A DNA stretch of 64,000 bases from Thermoflexus sp. (GCA_020724465.1 DYGX01000014.1:42879-106878); one strand, 5' to 3'. Numbered from the stretch's first letter, positions 7,861-16,742 are shown. The notes: a model not told the origin generated them from the sequence alone. Numbers and translations: made by a program.

Positions 7861-8919
7861 ATGACACGTGACGAGATTATCCGGCTGACCGCGCTATCCG
7901 CCTGCGCCGGCTGAGCGTCGAAGCTGGCCCCGGCGGCCCTGGCGCAGGTCCTGCGCCCCATCCAGGCAGTCTTTGACCAGGCCGACGACCCGGATCTGCT
8001 GGTTGGCCTTGGCGCGCCTGATGACGCCGCCGTTTACCGGCTGGATTCCGAGCGGGTGCTGGTCGTCACGACGGATTTCTTCACTCCGATTGTAGACGAT
8101 GCGTACAGCTACGGGGCCATCGCGGCGGCAAATTCGCTGAGCGACGTGTACGCCATGGGCGCGCGGCCGGTTCTGGCGTTGAACATCGTGGCGCTGCCGC
8201 CCAAGCTGCCACTCGCCCTGTCGTCGGAGATCATGCGCGGGATGGCGGAGAAAGTGCGCGAGGCTGGGGCCGTGATCGCCGGTGGACACACCATCCAGGA
8301 TCAGGAGCCGAAGGTTGGCCTGGCAGTGGTCGGTTTTACGCATCCCGATCACCTGATGACGAAGGCAGGCGCTATGCCCGGTGACGTGTTGGTGCTGACC
8401 AAGCCCCTGGGCACGGGTTGCATCACAACGGCGGCCAAGAACGACAAAGCGCGGCCTGGTGACGTCAGCGGGGCGATCGACTGGATGGCACGGCTCAATC
8501 GCGATGCTGCTGAGGCCGCCGTCGAGGCGGGGGCCCGTGCCGCCACCGACATCACCGGCTTCGGTTTTCTGGGCCATGCCAGCGAGCTGGCGCGGGCCAG
8601 CGGCGTGACTCTCCACATCGATTTTGAGCGCGTCCCGCTGCTTGAGGGTGCGCGCGACTATGCCCGACAGTGGATCTTCCCCGGCGGCTCCACGGCGAAC
8701 GTCGAAGCGTTTGCCGAGGGCGTGCGCTTCGACACGGCGATCGGAGACGCTGAACGGATGCTGCTCTTCGACGCGCAAACCAGCGGGGGCCTGTTGGTGG
8801 CGCTGGCCCCGGATCGGGTGGCGATCTTCGAGCGGGCGATGCGGGCGCGCGGGGCAACCTGGTGGACGGTTGGCCGTGTCGAGCAGCGTGAGGACGCTCT
8901 GATCGTCGTCAGCCGCTGA
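7861..8919 (+). CDS. selD: Selenide, water dikinase (selenophosphate synthetase), selenocysteine-containing
   Basis: SelD makes selenophosphate from selenide and ATP for selenocysteine and selenouridine synthesis. The reading frame starts at ATG 7861 (AGAGG upstream) and contains one in-frame TGA at 7912-7914, codon 18. The surrounding residues RLTALSACAG-U-ASKLAP align with the N-terminal catalytic motif of SelD (AGCxxK), so the TGA replaces the catalytic Cys and Lys21 is the conserved partner. After the TGA the frame is intact to 8919, giving 352 residues, the usual SelD length. Other family hallmarks include LGAPDDAAVYRL, TTDFFTPIVDD and the C-terminal FDAQTSGGLL. A SECIS-like hairpin lies just downstream of the TGA. 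The second Cys of the E. coli CGC motif is Ser here. A caller that treats TGA as stop would truncate the gene to 8056-8919. Confidence 0.92.
7912..7966 (+). promoter_or_regulatory. Selenocysteine codon with bacterial SECIS-like hairpin
   Basis: The UGA (7912-7914) is followed by a 7-bp perfect stem GGCGCAG (7941-7947) and CTGCGCC (7951-7957) closed by a GUC loop. The apical sequence GCAGGUCCUGC closely resembles that of the E. coli fdhF SECIS (GCAGGUCUGC). An outer CCT/AGG pairing (7938-7940 with 7964-7966) may extend it across a bulge. The loop lies about 33 bases after the UGA, within the range reported for bacterial SECIS elements. SelB would bind this hairpin. Confidence 0.8.
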
Positions 8920-9090
8920 ATGGCTTTCTTCGCGTCTGGTCTCTGCGTGCCATAGGCGTTAGGTCACGTGACCCAGCCCGCCGATCTCCATCTGACCTAT
9001 GCCGGATTCCCCTAGCTACCTCATGTTTCCCCACACGAAATCCGCTATGCTGGCTTTAGTGTGCGCTGATATGGCGCCAAGGAGGTCAGG

Positions 9091-9756
9091 ATGGAATTTC
9101 GTGAGGGAACGGACGTCGTAACGGCTGATGGTGAGAAAGTCGGCGAGATCGAGCGGGTGGTCATCGACCCGAAGACGCGTGAAGTCACGCATATCGTCGT
9201 GGAGAAAGGTTTCCTGTTCACCGAGAGCCGCGTTCTGCCGATCCAGGTAGTGCAAAGCGCGGACGGCGAGCATGTCGTGCTTGACCCGCGCGTTGAAGAG
9301 GATCTGGAGAGCTGGCCGATCTTCGAGGAACGGTACACGATTCCCATCGAAGAGGCTCGCGCGGCGGACCTGGAGCGCGACCCCGCCGCGCCGCGACCGG
9401 CCCGCCCGCTGTATTGGTACCCGCCGCTGGTGGCCGGGGACGCGGGCTATCTGGGAATGCCGTATTATCCGGGAACGGTCGTTGAAGTGGAGCGGAATGT
9501 CCCGGAAGGTACGGCGGCGCTCAAGCCGGGCGCCAAAATCTACAGCGCCGACGACGAGCATGTTGGCAACGTGGAGCGCGTTTTCACCGACTCGCGGACC
9601 GACGCGATCACGCACTTTCTGATTTCGCGCGGCCTGCTGTTTAAGAACTACAAGCTGATTCCCGCCAACTGGGTTGTCGACGCGACCGACGACGCAGTGT
9701 ATCTGAGCGTCACAAAAACGCTGCTGGAGCGCCTGCCAGACTACACGGGCGATTAG
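9091..9756 (+). CDS. PRC-barrel domain protein (two tandem modules)
   Basis: A 221-residue soluble protein with two PRC-barrel-like halves. The first (about 1-75) has GTDVVTADGEKVGEIERVVID followed by TREVTHIVVEKG; the second (about 145-215) has GAKIYSADDEHVGNVERVFTD followed by TDAITHFLISRG. The halves match each other, pointing to an internal duplication. A Pro/Tyr-rich linker (PLYWYPPLVAGDAGY) joins them. PRC barrels occur in RimM and in stress or photosynthesis-associated proteins and bind RNA, proteins or pigments; the partner here is unknown. A near-perfect AAGGAGGT ribosome-binding site precedes the ATG, suggesting strong expression. Stands alone, with a hairpin downstream. Confidence 0.8.
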   Translation: MEFREGTDVVTADGEKVGEIERVVIDPKTREVTHIVVEKGFLFTESRVLPIQVVQSADGEHVVLDPRVEEDLESWPIFEERYTIPIEEARAADLERDPAAPRPARPLYWYPPLVAGDAGYLGMPYYPGTVVEVERNVPEGTAALKPGAKIYSADDEHVGNVERVFTDSRTDAITHFLISRGLLFKNYKLIPANWVVDATDDAVYLSVTKTLLERLPDYTGD

Positions 9757-9788
9757 GCAGCACACCCAGGTTACTCGTCGCACCCGTC

Positions 9789-9820
9789 AACGCGGTCTGA
9801 GGAAATTCCTGGGCCGCGTT
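9789..9820 (+). terminator. Terminator-like hairpin after the PRC-barrel gene
   Basis: Arms AACGCGG (9789-9795) and CCGCGTT (9814-9820) enclose a second palindrome AGGAAATTCCT (9800-9810). A T-containing tract (TTCCTTTT) follows. It lies directly before the next gene, so it probably ends the 9091 gene's transcript. Confidence 0.6.
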
Positions 9821-9865
9821 GTAGTTCCTTTTGGGGCTATGTTGAGATGTTTCGGAGAGGAAAAG

Positions 9866-10996
9866 ATGAACGTCGCGAGGTGGTTGTTGATGCTTGTGCT
9901 TGTCGCCGCTCTGGTCCTGGGCGCGCGCGCCGTCTCCGCCCAGGCGCCCCCTTCGCAGATCGAGATCGCGCTGCAGGATCTGAGCCAGCGCGTGGGCAGA
10001 ACCGTTGCGCTGAACGACCTGACCGGCTGGCAATGGACCCAGACACTGTATCCGAACACAAGCCTGGGCTGTCCGCAGCCTGACCAGGTGTACAGCCAGG
10101 TAATGACATCCGGTTACCAGTTCCTGCTGGTGTACCAGGGCCAGACATACGATTACCGCGTGTCCGAAGACGGCAACATTATCATTCTCTGCACCTCTGT
10201 GGCAACCGGTACCCCGATCCCGACGGTGCCCACGCCCACCGCCCCAACGCCGGTCGAGCCACCTGCAGAGCCGCCACTGGCTGCATGCCCTGAAGGGCTT
10301 GAATTGCGGCTGACGTCCGGCGAGCTGGCACGCGTGACTGTGGGCCTGCCGAGCAACATTCGCGCCGGGGCAGACATCAACGCGTCTGAGGTCGGGCAGC
10401 TCCAGCCAGGCGAGACGTTCACCGTGATCGGCGGCCCGACATGCGGCCCGGATGGCCTGTACTGGTGGCAGATCCAGGCGGGTGATCTGACCGGCTGGAT
10501 CGCGCAGGGGGAGCAGGGCCTGTACTATATCGAGCCGATTCCGCAGCCGCTGCCGGCGCGCGCCGGGCTGGCGCAGCTCATCGCGGAGAACATCACCCGC
10601 CTGGTGCAGGTCTCGCGCATCGAGAGCAATCTGCAGGGTGCGGTTGCCTGGTCGCCGGACGGCGCAATGCTGGCCGTTGGCAACTCGAACACGGTGCTGG
10701 GCGGCGTCTGGCTGTATGACGTGGCGCAGCTTCAGAACCCGCCCCGACTGCTCGAAACGGGCACGGTGGTGACAGCCGTGACCTATACGCCGGACGGCGC
10801 GCTGCTGATCGTGGGCAACGACGGGGGGGCGATTGAGTTCTGGGACCTGGCGACCGAGACTCAAGTGTTTAGCATCGACGCGCATGACGTGGCGATCCAG
10901 GCGCTGAGCCTCAGCCCCGACGGACTGATCCTGGCGGCAGTGGGCGCCGACAACCGGGTGACGTTGTGGGCCATCCCGGAAGTGACCGCAGGGTAG
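9866..10996 (+). CDS. Secreted protein with SH3-like domain and WD40-like repeats
   Basis: A 376-residue exported protein. ATG 9866 is chosen because GGAGAGG precedes it and it opens a signal peptide (MNVARWLLMLVLVAALVLG, ending ...AVSAQ). Residues about 28-115 form an unknown domain with LNDLTGWQWTQTLYPNTSLG and two Cys. A Thr/Pro linker (TPIPTVPTPTAPTPV) leads to an SH3-like domain (about 140-215: VGLPSNIRAGADINASEVGQ, ...GWIAQGEQG). The C-terminal part (about 240-376) has WD40-type repeats with SPDGAMLAVGN, TPDGALLIVGND and SPDGLILAAVGA. The WD40 array is too short for a full propeller, so it may dimerise or be incomplete. Role unknown; probably acts outside the membrane. Confidence 0.72.
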   Translation: MNVARWLLMLVLVAALVLGARAVSAQAPPSQIEIALQDLSQRVGRTVALNDLTGWQWTQTLYPNTSLGCPQPDQVYSQVMTSGYQFLLVYQGQTYDYRVSEDGNIIILCTSVATGTPIPTVPTPTAPTPVEPPAEPPLAACPEGLELRLTSGELARVTVGLPSNIRAGADINASEVGQLQPGETFTVIGGPTCGPDGLYWWQIQAGDLTGWIAQGEQGLYYIEPIPQPLPARAGLAQLIAENITRLVQVSRIESNLQGAVAWSPDGAMLAVGNSNTVLGGVWLYDVAQLQNPPRLLETGTVVTAVTYTPDGALLIVGNDGGAIEFWDLATETQVFSIDAHDVAIQALSLSPDGLILAAVGADNRVTLWAIPEVTAG

Positions 10997-11025
10997 CCGC
11001 GCGCGCCCCGGCGTGTAACAACGAG

Positions 11026-11065
11026 CAGCGCCTCGCCGGATCGCATTTCCGCGAGGCGCTGTGTT
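11026..11065. terminator. Intrinsic terminator between convergent genes
   Basis: An 11-bp stem CAGCGCCTCGC (11026-11036) with GCGAGGCGCTG (11051-11061) is followed by TTTT on the plus strand. It ends the 9866 gene and lies just downstream of the oligopeptide permease operon on the other strand. Confidence 0.85.
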
Positions 11066-11095
11066 TTCCTGGGGATTAGGCCGTCTTCCAGGCGG

Positions 11096-12079
11096 CTATT
11101 TTTTCAGGCGAGGGTCGAGAACGTCGCGCAGGCCGTCGCCCAACAGGTTGAAGCCAAGCACGATCATGATGATCGTCGCGCCGGGGAACACCATCACCCA
11201 CCATTTGCCCGAAGCCAGGGATTGCTGGCTTTCGGCGAGCATCTTGCCCAGCTCGGGGAAGGGGGGCTGCTGGCCCAGACCGAGAAAACCGAGCGCTGCC
11301 GTCTCGACGACGGCTGTGCCCAGGCCCAGCGTTGTCTGGACGATCAGCGGGGCGAGGCTGTTCGGCAGCACATGCCGCCACAGGATGCCGCCATGCCCGG
11401 CGCCGACGCTCTGCGCCGCCATGACGTACTCGGTATTGCGAATCGAGATCGCCATCGAGCGCGCCAGGCGCGCAAAGACAGGTATTTGCGTAATGGCAAC
11501 CGCGATCATGCCGTTGCGCAGGCTTGGCCCCGCGACGGTCACAATCGCGACGGCCAGCAGCAGCGACGGGAATGCCAGGATGACATCCATCGTTCGCATG
11601 AGGACGCTGTCGACCCACCCGCTCATATAGCCACCGACCAGCCCGACAACGGTGCCCACCGAGAGCGACAGCGCCACAGCGATCAGACCCGCCCGCAGCG
11701 AGACGGACATCCCATGCCCGACCCGGCGCATGATATCGCGCCCGATCTTGTCGGCGCCGAAGGGGTGCTTGCATGTCATCTCGCTGAAGGGAATGGCCGC
11801 CTCGGAGCCGCTGAGCCAGGCACGCACATAGCCGATCACGCAGTCTGGCTCGGCGTAGCGGTCCGGCAGGCTGCTGTCGCGGGTCGCGTCGTAGTTATCG
11901 AAGGCCGTGACGCCGAGCGCGATCCCCAGTGTGAGCAGCACGATAACCCCGCCGACTCGCGCGCTGGGGCTGGCCCAGAGCCGTTTCAGGAAATCATAGA
12001 GAATGTCCTGTCGCACGAACAACACCGCGCGAGGCGATGCAGGTGCTTCGGTGAGGGTAAGCGGTTTGGTTTCTTCCAT
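11096..12079 (-). CDS. Oligopeptide/dipeptide ABC transporter permease (DppC/OppC type)
   Basis: A 327-residue inner-membrane permease that would form a heterodimer with the neighbouring DppB-type protein. It has an N-terminal cytoplasmic stretch, a first TM segment (VGGVIVLLTLGIALGVTAF), a periplasmic Cys-containing loop, and five further TM segments. The OppC-type sequence HPFGADKIGRDIMRRVGHG precedes TM2. The EAA loop that docks the ATPase is MAAQSVGAGHGGILWRHVLPN. It starts 2 bases after the DppB stop, so translation is coupled. No ATPase genes follow, and the operon ends here. Confidence 0.88.
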   Translation of the reverse strand: MEETKPLTLTEAPASPRAVLFVRQDILYDFLKRLWASPSARVGGVIVLLTLGIALGVTAFDNYDATRDSSLPDRYAEPDCVIGYVRAWLSGSEAAIPFSEMTCKHPFGADKIGRDIMRRVGHGMSVSLRAGLIAVALSLSVGTVVGLVGGYMSGWVDSVLMRTMDVILAFPSLLLAVAIVTVAGPSLRNGMIAVAITQIPVFARLARSMAISIRNTEYVMAAQSVGAGHGGILWRHVLPNSLAPLIVQTTLGLGTAVVETAALGFLGLGQQPPFPELGKMLAESQQSLASGKWWVMVFPGATIIMIVLGFNLLGDGLRDVLDPRLKK

Positions 12080-12081
12080 GG

Positions 12082-13083
12082 TCAGTACCTTATGCGCGGG
12101 TCGATCACAGCGTACAGCAGGTCGACGGCCAGGTTAATCACAATAAACACGAGCGCGATCAAGAGAGTCATGGACTGTACAATCGGATAATCGCGCGCGA
12201 TGATCGAGTCGAACAGCCATTTCCCCACGCCGGGCCAGGCGAAGATCGTCTCGGTGAGCACCGCCCCCGACAGCAGCCGACCGAGCGATAACCCGATAAT
12301 GGTCACGACCGGCAGCAGGGCGTTGCGGAAGGCATGGGTCATGATCACCTGCCGCCCCTTCAGCCCTTTGGCACGGGCGGTCCGGATGTAGTCCTGGTTC
12401 AGCACTTCGAGCATGGCCGAGCGGGTGATGCGGGCGATGATCGCTAGCGACACGGTCGCCAGGGTGATGGTCGGCAGGACGAGGTGCTCCAGGGCATCTT
12501 TGAAACCGCGCGGGTTGCCGCTCAGAATCGCATCGATCAGGTGCAGGCCGGTCCGGCGTTCGATGCTGACGCCCGAGGTCAGCCGGCCAACAAAGGGTAA
12601 CCAGCCTAGCTCGACGCCGAAAAGGAAGATCAGCAGCAAGCCCAGGACGAAGACCGGGATAGAAACCCCGAACAGCGCCCCAAACATCGTGAGAGTATCA
12701 ATGAATGAGTTGCGCTTGATCCCGGAGATGATCCCCAGCGGAACGCCCACAATGGTCGACAGGAAGAGCGCGGCGAGAGAGAGCTCCACGGTTGCCGGGA
12801 AGCGTGCCGCGATTTCGTTGGCGACCGGGATATTGCCGCGCACCGTGTTCCCCAGATCGCCCTGCAGGATGTTGCCAACCCAAATGAAATACTGTTCATA
12901 GAGCGGCTTGTTGAGGCCGAGACGCTCGCGCATGGCCTCGACATTCTCTGGGGTTGCGCGCTCGCCCAGGATGGCGGTCACCGGGTCGCCTGGGATCAGG
13001 TGCAACAGCATAAAGACAAGTACGGACACCCCGAAGATAACGGGAATTGCCTCGATGATGCGACGCGCTATGTATTTTGCCAT
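12082..13083 (-). CDS. Oligopeptide/dipeptide ABC transporter permease (DppB/OppB type)
   Basis: A 333-residue permease with six predicted TM segments, the first starting in IIEAIPVIFGVSVLVFMLLH. Family hallmarks are HLIPGDPVTAILG after TM1, the long periplasmic loop, and the EAA motif RTARAKGLKGRQVIMTHAFRN. It belongs to the operon with the binding protein upstream and the DppC partner downstream. A GC-rich hairpin (13180-13213) lies between the binding-protein gene and this one and may reduce permease expression relative to the binding protein. Confidence 0.9.
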   Translation of the reverse strand: MAKYIARRIIEAIPVIFGVSVLVFMLLHLIPGDPVTAILGERATPENVEAMRERLGLNKPLYEQYFIWVGNILQGDLGNTVRGNIPVANEIAARFPATVELSLAALFLSTIVGVPLGIISGIKRNSFIDTLTMFGALFGVSIPVFVLGLLLIFLFGVELGWLPFVGRLTSGVSIERRTGLHLIDAILSGNPRGFKDALEHLVLPTITLATVSLAIIARITRSAMLEVLNQDYIRTARAKGLKGRQVIMTHAFRNALLPVVTIIGLSLGRLLSGAVLTETIFAWPGVGKWLFDSIIARDYPIVQSMTLLIALVFIVINLAVDLLYAVIDPRIRY

Positions 13084-13179
13084 TGATCCATCCGTTACTG
13101 CGCAAACAGCTTGGTGTCGTCGCGCGGCTTATCCTGGCAGCCTCACGCTGTGGCATCGCGGCCGCAGCGGATAAGAAAC

Positions 13180-13213
13180 CGGGATGGAACCGTCTGCCGG
13201 CGGCCCCATCCCG
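13180..13213 (-). terminator. Intra-operon hairpin after the binding-protein gene
   Basis: Arms CGGGATGG (13180-13187) and CCATCCCG (13206-13213) form an 8-bp stem with no T-run. In transporter operons such hairpins commonly stabilise the binding-protein message or partly terminate before the permeases. Confidence 0.5.
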
Positions 13214-13252
13214 ATGTGATGCCAGAAGGCAGCCTAGCGACGCAGGTCCTGC

Positions 13253-14920
13253 TTAGTTCACCGACACGAACTTGAAGTGTTCGGTGGCCAGCGGGTTCGT
13301 CACGTATCCGGAGACGCGGCTGCTGAAGGCCAGCGGCACACCGGAGTGGGCGATGTACAGGCGGGCCACTTCATCGTGCTGCATCTGCTCCACCAGCTGG
13401 TAGATCGGCTCGCGCTCCGCCTGATCGGTCATGGTGCGCGCCTGCCGCAGCAACTGGTCGACTTCAGGGTTGTAGTAGTACCCTTCGCTGGGCTTCGGCT
13501 GGTTGGTGTAGAAGTAGCCCAGGAAGTTGTCCGGGTCACCGTTGTCACCCGTCCACCCAAGCTGATACAGGCCGAGCAGCTCACCGCGCGAGCGCGCATC
13601 GAGGTAGGCCGACCAGTCGCCCACCTGGTTCAGAGTTGCGTTCAGCCCGATCTGAGACAGGTAGCTCGCCATCGCCTCGCCGATGCCCAGGCCGTCCGGG
13701 TTGTACGGGCGCTGCACTGGCATGTAGTAGAGGGTCAGCGGGATGACATCGACGACTTCGTCGGTGACCATGTTGTTCTCGTCCACGCCCAGAAGCGTTA
13801 CTTCGCTGAAGCCGTTCGGATAACCCGCTTCGGCCAGCAAGGCGCGCGCGCCTTCGGGATCATACTCGACGGCAGGCACGTCTGGGTTGTAGCCCCACAG
13901 CGAGGGCGGGACCATCGTCTTGGCCACGACGGCGCCGGGCGGGTAGAAGGCATCAACGATTTCCTGGCGGTTAATCGCCATCGAGATCGCCCGCCGCACC
14001 CGCACGTCGCGGAACTCCTGAATGCGGTAGTTGAACGCGAGATAGAACACGTTCAGCGGGTCGCGCATCAGAATGTAGGTGTTTTCGCCCGCCTCGATCG
14101 CCGGCAGGTCTTCCACGTTGGGCTGCTCGAAAGCATCGATCTCGCCCGCCTGCAGGGCCGCAAAGCGCGCCGCGGCGTTCGGGATGACGCGGAAGATGAT
14201 GGTGTCAACGTTGCCGGGGATCTCGCCCCAGTAGTCCTCGTTGCGGGTCAGGGTGATATGGTCATCGCTCACCCACTCGACGAACTTGTACGGGCCGGTG
14301 CAGGAATAGCCCACTGCCGGGGTGCCGTACGCGGGGCCGGCTGCCTCGATGGCCGCCGGGCTGGAGATCGCGAACATCGGCATGGCGAGGGTGTTCAGCA
14401 TGGAGCCGTAGGGGCTGGACAGGGTAAAGGTGACCTCGTATTCGCCAGTGGCTTCGACGCTGGTGATGATCGAGTCATCGTCCAGGCCGCCCCACATATA
14501 GGCATAGTACTCGAAGATCTGCTCTGGGAAGTGCGTGGGGTGGTCCGTGAAGCGCCAGCGCTCGAAGTTGTACACTACCGCTTCGGCATTGAAGGGCGTG
14601 CCGTCGTGGAAGGTGACGCCTTCGCGCAGCTTGAAGGTCCAGACCGTACCGTCTTCGCTGGCCGTCCAGCTTTCCGCCAGGCCGGGGATCGGGTTGGTGG
14701 TCGAGCCGTCAAAGAAGAGCAGCGCCTCGCAGCCCTGGACGGTAACGCGGAACGAGATGCCGTCCGTCACAATGGCCGGGTCGAGGGCCACAGCGTTGCC
14801 GAATTCCCCAAACGTAAACGTATTCCCTTGCGCGGAGACGCGACTTGAAACCGAGACATTTCCTGGCGCCAGCGGCACCAGCAGAGCCAATACAACAACG
14901 AGAGCAAACCACTTGCGCAT
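13253..14920 (-). CDS. Oligopeptide ABC transporter substrate-binding protein (SBP family 5)
   Basis: A 555-residue extracytoplasmic solute-binding protein of the DppA/OppA type. The ATG complementary to 14918-14920 is preferred (AGGAGAG upstream); it opens a signal peptide (MRKWFALVVVLALLVPLAPG) that lacks a lipobox Cys. Typical SBP_bac_5 features are LAESWTASEDGTVWTFKLRE, GVTFHDGTPFNAEAVVYNFE and FRDVRVRRAISMAINRQEIV. It is first in a minus-strand operon with two permeases but without ATPase genes, which must be elsewhere. A strong sigma-70 promoter lies about 310 bases upstream, so the message has a long leader. The substrate (peptide, nickel, or other) cannot be told from sequence. Confidence 0.9.
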   Translation of the reverse strand: MRKWFALVVVLALLVPLAPGNVSVSSRVSAQGNTFTFGEFGNAVALDPAIVTDGISFRVTVQGCEALLFFDGSTTNPIPGLAESWTASEDGTVWTFKLREGVTFHDGTPFNAEAVVYNFERWRFTDHPTHFPEQIFEYYAYMWGGLDDDSIITSVEATGEYEVTFTLSSPYGSMLNTLAMPMFAISSPAAIEAAGPAYGTPAVGYSCTGPYKFVEWVSDDHITLTRNEDYWGEIPGNVDTIIFRVIPNAAARFAALQAGEIDAFEQPNVEDLPAIEAGENTYILMRDPLNVFYLAFNYRIQEFRDVRVRRAISMAINRQEIVDAFYPPGAVVAKTMVPPSLWGYNPDVPAVEYDPEGARALLAEAGYPNGFSEVTLLGVDENNMVTDEVVDVIPLTLYYMPVQRPYNPDGLGIGEAMASYLSQIGLNATLNQVGDWSAYLDARSRGELLGLYQLGWTGDNGDPDNFLGYFYTNQPKPSEGYYYNPEVDQLLRQARTMTDQAEREPIYQLVEQMQHDEVARLYIAHSGVPLAFSSRVSGYVTNPLATEHFKFVSVN

Positions 14921-15232
14921 GAGGTGTTTCTCTCCTTCATCCATAAGCGAAAATCCAGCCAATCGAGGTCGGATGTACTATAGACGGTTGCATTCGGGAC
15001 ACCAGGCTGCGAGTTGTGAATTCTGACCAAAGGGGTCCGAAATCAGTGTGACAGCTTCGGGATACACATTTATACGAGTATCTGGCTCCGCGTTGTCTCC
15101 TTTCGATCCGGCGGTGCAGGGCGGCGGGATATATGGGGTGGGGCACCTCAGCACACCCCGCCGCCGCACCTCATAATAACTATTCGTGGGTCTCTTAATG
15201 CTTTTCTATGAAAGCTTATAAACGCTGAAAAA
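14921..15232 (-). other. Long 5' leader of the oligopeptide transporter operon
   Basis: About 300 bases of leader RNA separate the predicted start site from the binding-protein ATG. It includes a GC-rich segment (15115-15170) and a second TATAGT near 14980. No T-box specifier features, known riboswitch core or leader peptide were recognised. Confidence 0.45.
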
Positions 15233-15261
15233 ACTATATCTTGAGACGTGGGCGTTGTCAA
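15233..15261 (-). promoter_or_regulatory. Sigma-70 promoter of the oligopeptide transporter operon
   Basis: On the minus strand a perfect -35 TTGACA (15256-15261) and -10 TATAGT (15233-15238) are separated by exactly 17 bases. Transcription would start near 15226 and run toward 14920. Confidence 0.8.
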
Positions 15262-15339
15262 GTTAGGACAAACACCCCCCACGGCCCCGTGCCCGCGTGC
15301 CAAAGCCTGTTGCGGCTGTACGTGTACGGCGGCGCCGCC

Positions 15340-16728
15340 TCACTCCGGCACCCCAGCCCCGCGGCGTGCCAGCCATGCCTGGGCGCGTGCAAGCTGGCCG
15401 CCGGCCTCGCCCGTACCTCCGAACGCTGCCCGGCGAGCGATCGCTGCACCGAAGTCGAAGACGCCGGTAACATCGGCATCCACCTGATCCGAAATGGTGG
15501 CGAGGTCTTCGGCGCTCAGTTCGGAAAGTGCTACCCCACGCGCTTCGGCCAGCTTCACCGCACGCCCGGCGAGCGTGTGAGCCTCTCGAAACGGGATGCC
15601 TCGAGCCACGAAGTAATCGGCAAGATCGGTCGCCAGCATCGCCGGATCGAGAGCTGCCCGCATCCGCTTGGGGACGAGAACCAGCGTGCTGACCAGCCCA
15701 ATCACCGGCGGGAAGAGGGTGTCAAGCGTATCGGCAGCGTCGAAGAGCGGCTCCTTGTCTTCCTGAAGGTCCTTGTTATAGCCGCTCGGAAGCCCCTTGA
15801 GCGCGGTCAGGAATCCGCTCAGGTGGCCGATCAGACGGGCGCTTTTCCCGCGTGCCAGCTCCAGCGGATCAGGATTGCGCTTCTGAGGCATCAGGCTGCT
15901 GCCGGTGCTGTAGCGCTCATCCAGCCGGACGAAGCCAAAGCCGGGGTTGGCGAAGACGATCAAATCTTCCGCCAGCCGGCTGAGATGCACGCCGATCAGC
16001 GACAGGCAAAACAGGAACTCGGCCGCGTGGTCGCGGTCTGCCACGGCGTCCAGGCTGTTGTGGCTGGGCGCGGTGAACCCCAGGCGCCCGGCCAGCGCGT
16101 GGCGGTCGATGGGGTAGGGCGTGCCTGCCAGCGCGCCCGAACCCAACGGGCACTTGGCGCGCCAGGCAGCGGCGGCCTGCTCCAGCCGCTCGACATCGCG
16201 CGCCAGCGGCCAGAAGTGGCTCAGCCACCAGTGCGCGGCGGTGATCGGCTGCGCCGGCTGGAAGTGCGTATAGCCCGGCATGGGCGTGTCGATATGCCGC
16301 TCTGCCTGCCGCAGCAACGCTGCGCCCAGCGCGCACGCATGATCGACGATGCGGCGCTGGGCGCTCAGCAGCCACAGTAGCAGGTCGGTCGCCACCTGAT
16401 CGTTGCGGCTGCGGCCGGTGTGCAGCTTGCCCGCCACCGGCCCGATCAGCTCAGCCAGACGGCGCTCGACCGCGGTGTGAATGTCCTCGTCGCCGGGCGC
16501 GGCGGCGAACGTGCCTTCCGCGAACTCCGCGCGGACGCGCTCCAGCCCGGCAGCGATCTGATCGCGCTCGGCAGCGGTCAGCACCCCGGCCTGCGACAGG
16601 GCATCCGCCCAGGCGATGCTGCCGGTAATGTCCGCATCGTATAGGCGCCAGTCGAAGCGCAGGCTGTCGTTGAGCCGGCGGACCGCGTCATCTGTTGGCT
16701 GAGAGAATGCGCCGCCCCACAGTGTCAC
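15340..16728 (-). CDS. argH: Argininosuccinate lyase
   Basis: A 462-residue cytoplasmic enzyme that splits argininosuccinate into arginine and fumarate, the last step of arginine synthesis. The fumarase/aspartase signature GSSLMPQKRNPD is present, and the N-terminal MTLWGGAFSQPTDD and LHTGRSRNDQVATDL segments are diagnostic. The start is GTG at 16728, within family length. It follows argG by 14 bases and shares its transcript. No obvious terminator follows the stop at 15340; the upstream promoter of the oligopeptide operon lies just beyond. Confidence 0.97.
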   Translation of the reverse strand: MTLWGGAFSQPTDDAVRRLNDSLRFDWRLYDADITGSIAWADALSQAGVLTAAERDQIAAGLERVRAEFAEGTFAAAPGDEDIHTAVERRLAELIGPVAGKLHTGRSRNDQVATDLLLWLLSAQRRIVDHACALGAALLRQAERHIDTPMPGYTHFQPAQPITAAHWWLSHFWPLARDVERLEQAAAAWRAKCPLGSGALAGTPYPIDRHALAGRLGFTAPSHNSLDAVADRDHAAEFLFCLSLIGVHLSRLAEDLIVFANPGFGFVRLDERYSTGSSLMPQKRNPDPLELARGKSARLIGHLSGFLTALKGLPSGYNKDLQEDKEPLFDAADTLDTLFPPVIGLVSTLVLVPKRMRAALDPAMLATDLADYFVARGIPFREAHTLAGRAVKLAEARGVALSELSAEDLATISDQVDADVTGVFDFGAAIARRAAFGGTGEAGGQLARAQAWLARRGAGVPE

Positions 16729-16742
16729 AGGTGATCGGCCTC

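Noticed and set aside
7861..8055. selD as a frameshifted or interrupted pseudogene
   Set aside because: The TGA aligns with the catalytic Cys and a SECIS-like hairpin follows; the rest of the frame is intact.
14921..15232. T-box or riboswitch in the peptide-transporter leader
   Set aside because: No T-box specifier or conserved core was found, nor any known riboswitch motif.
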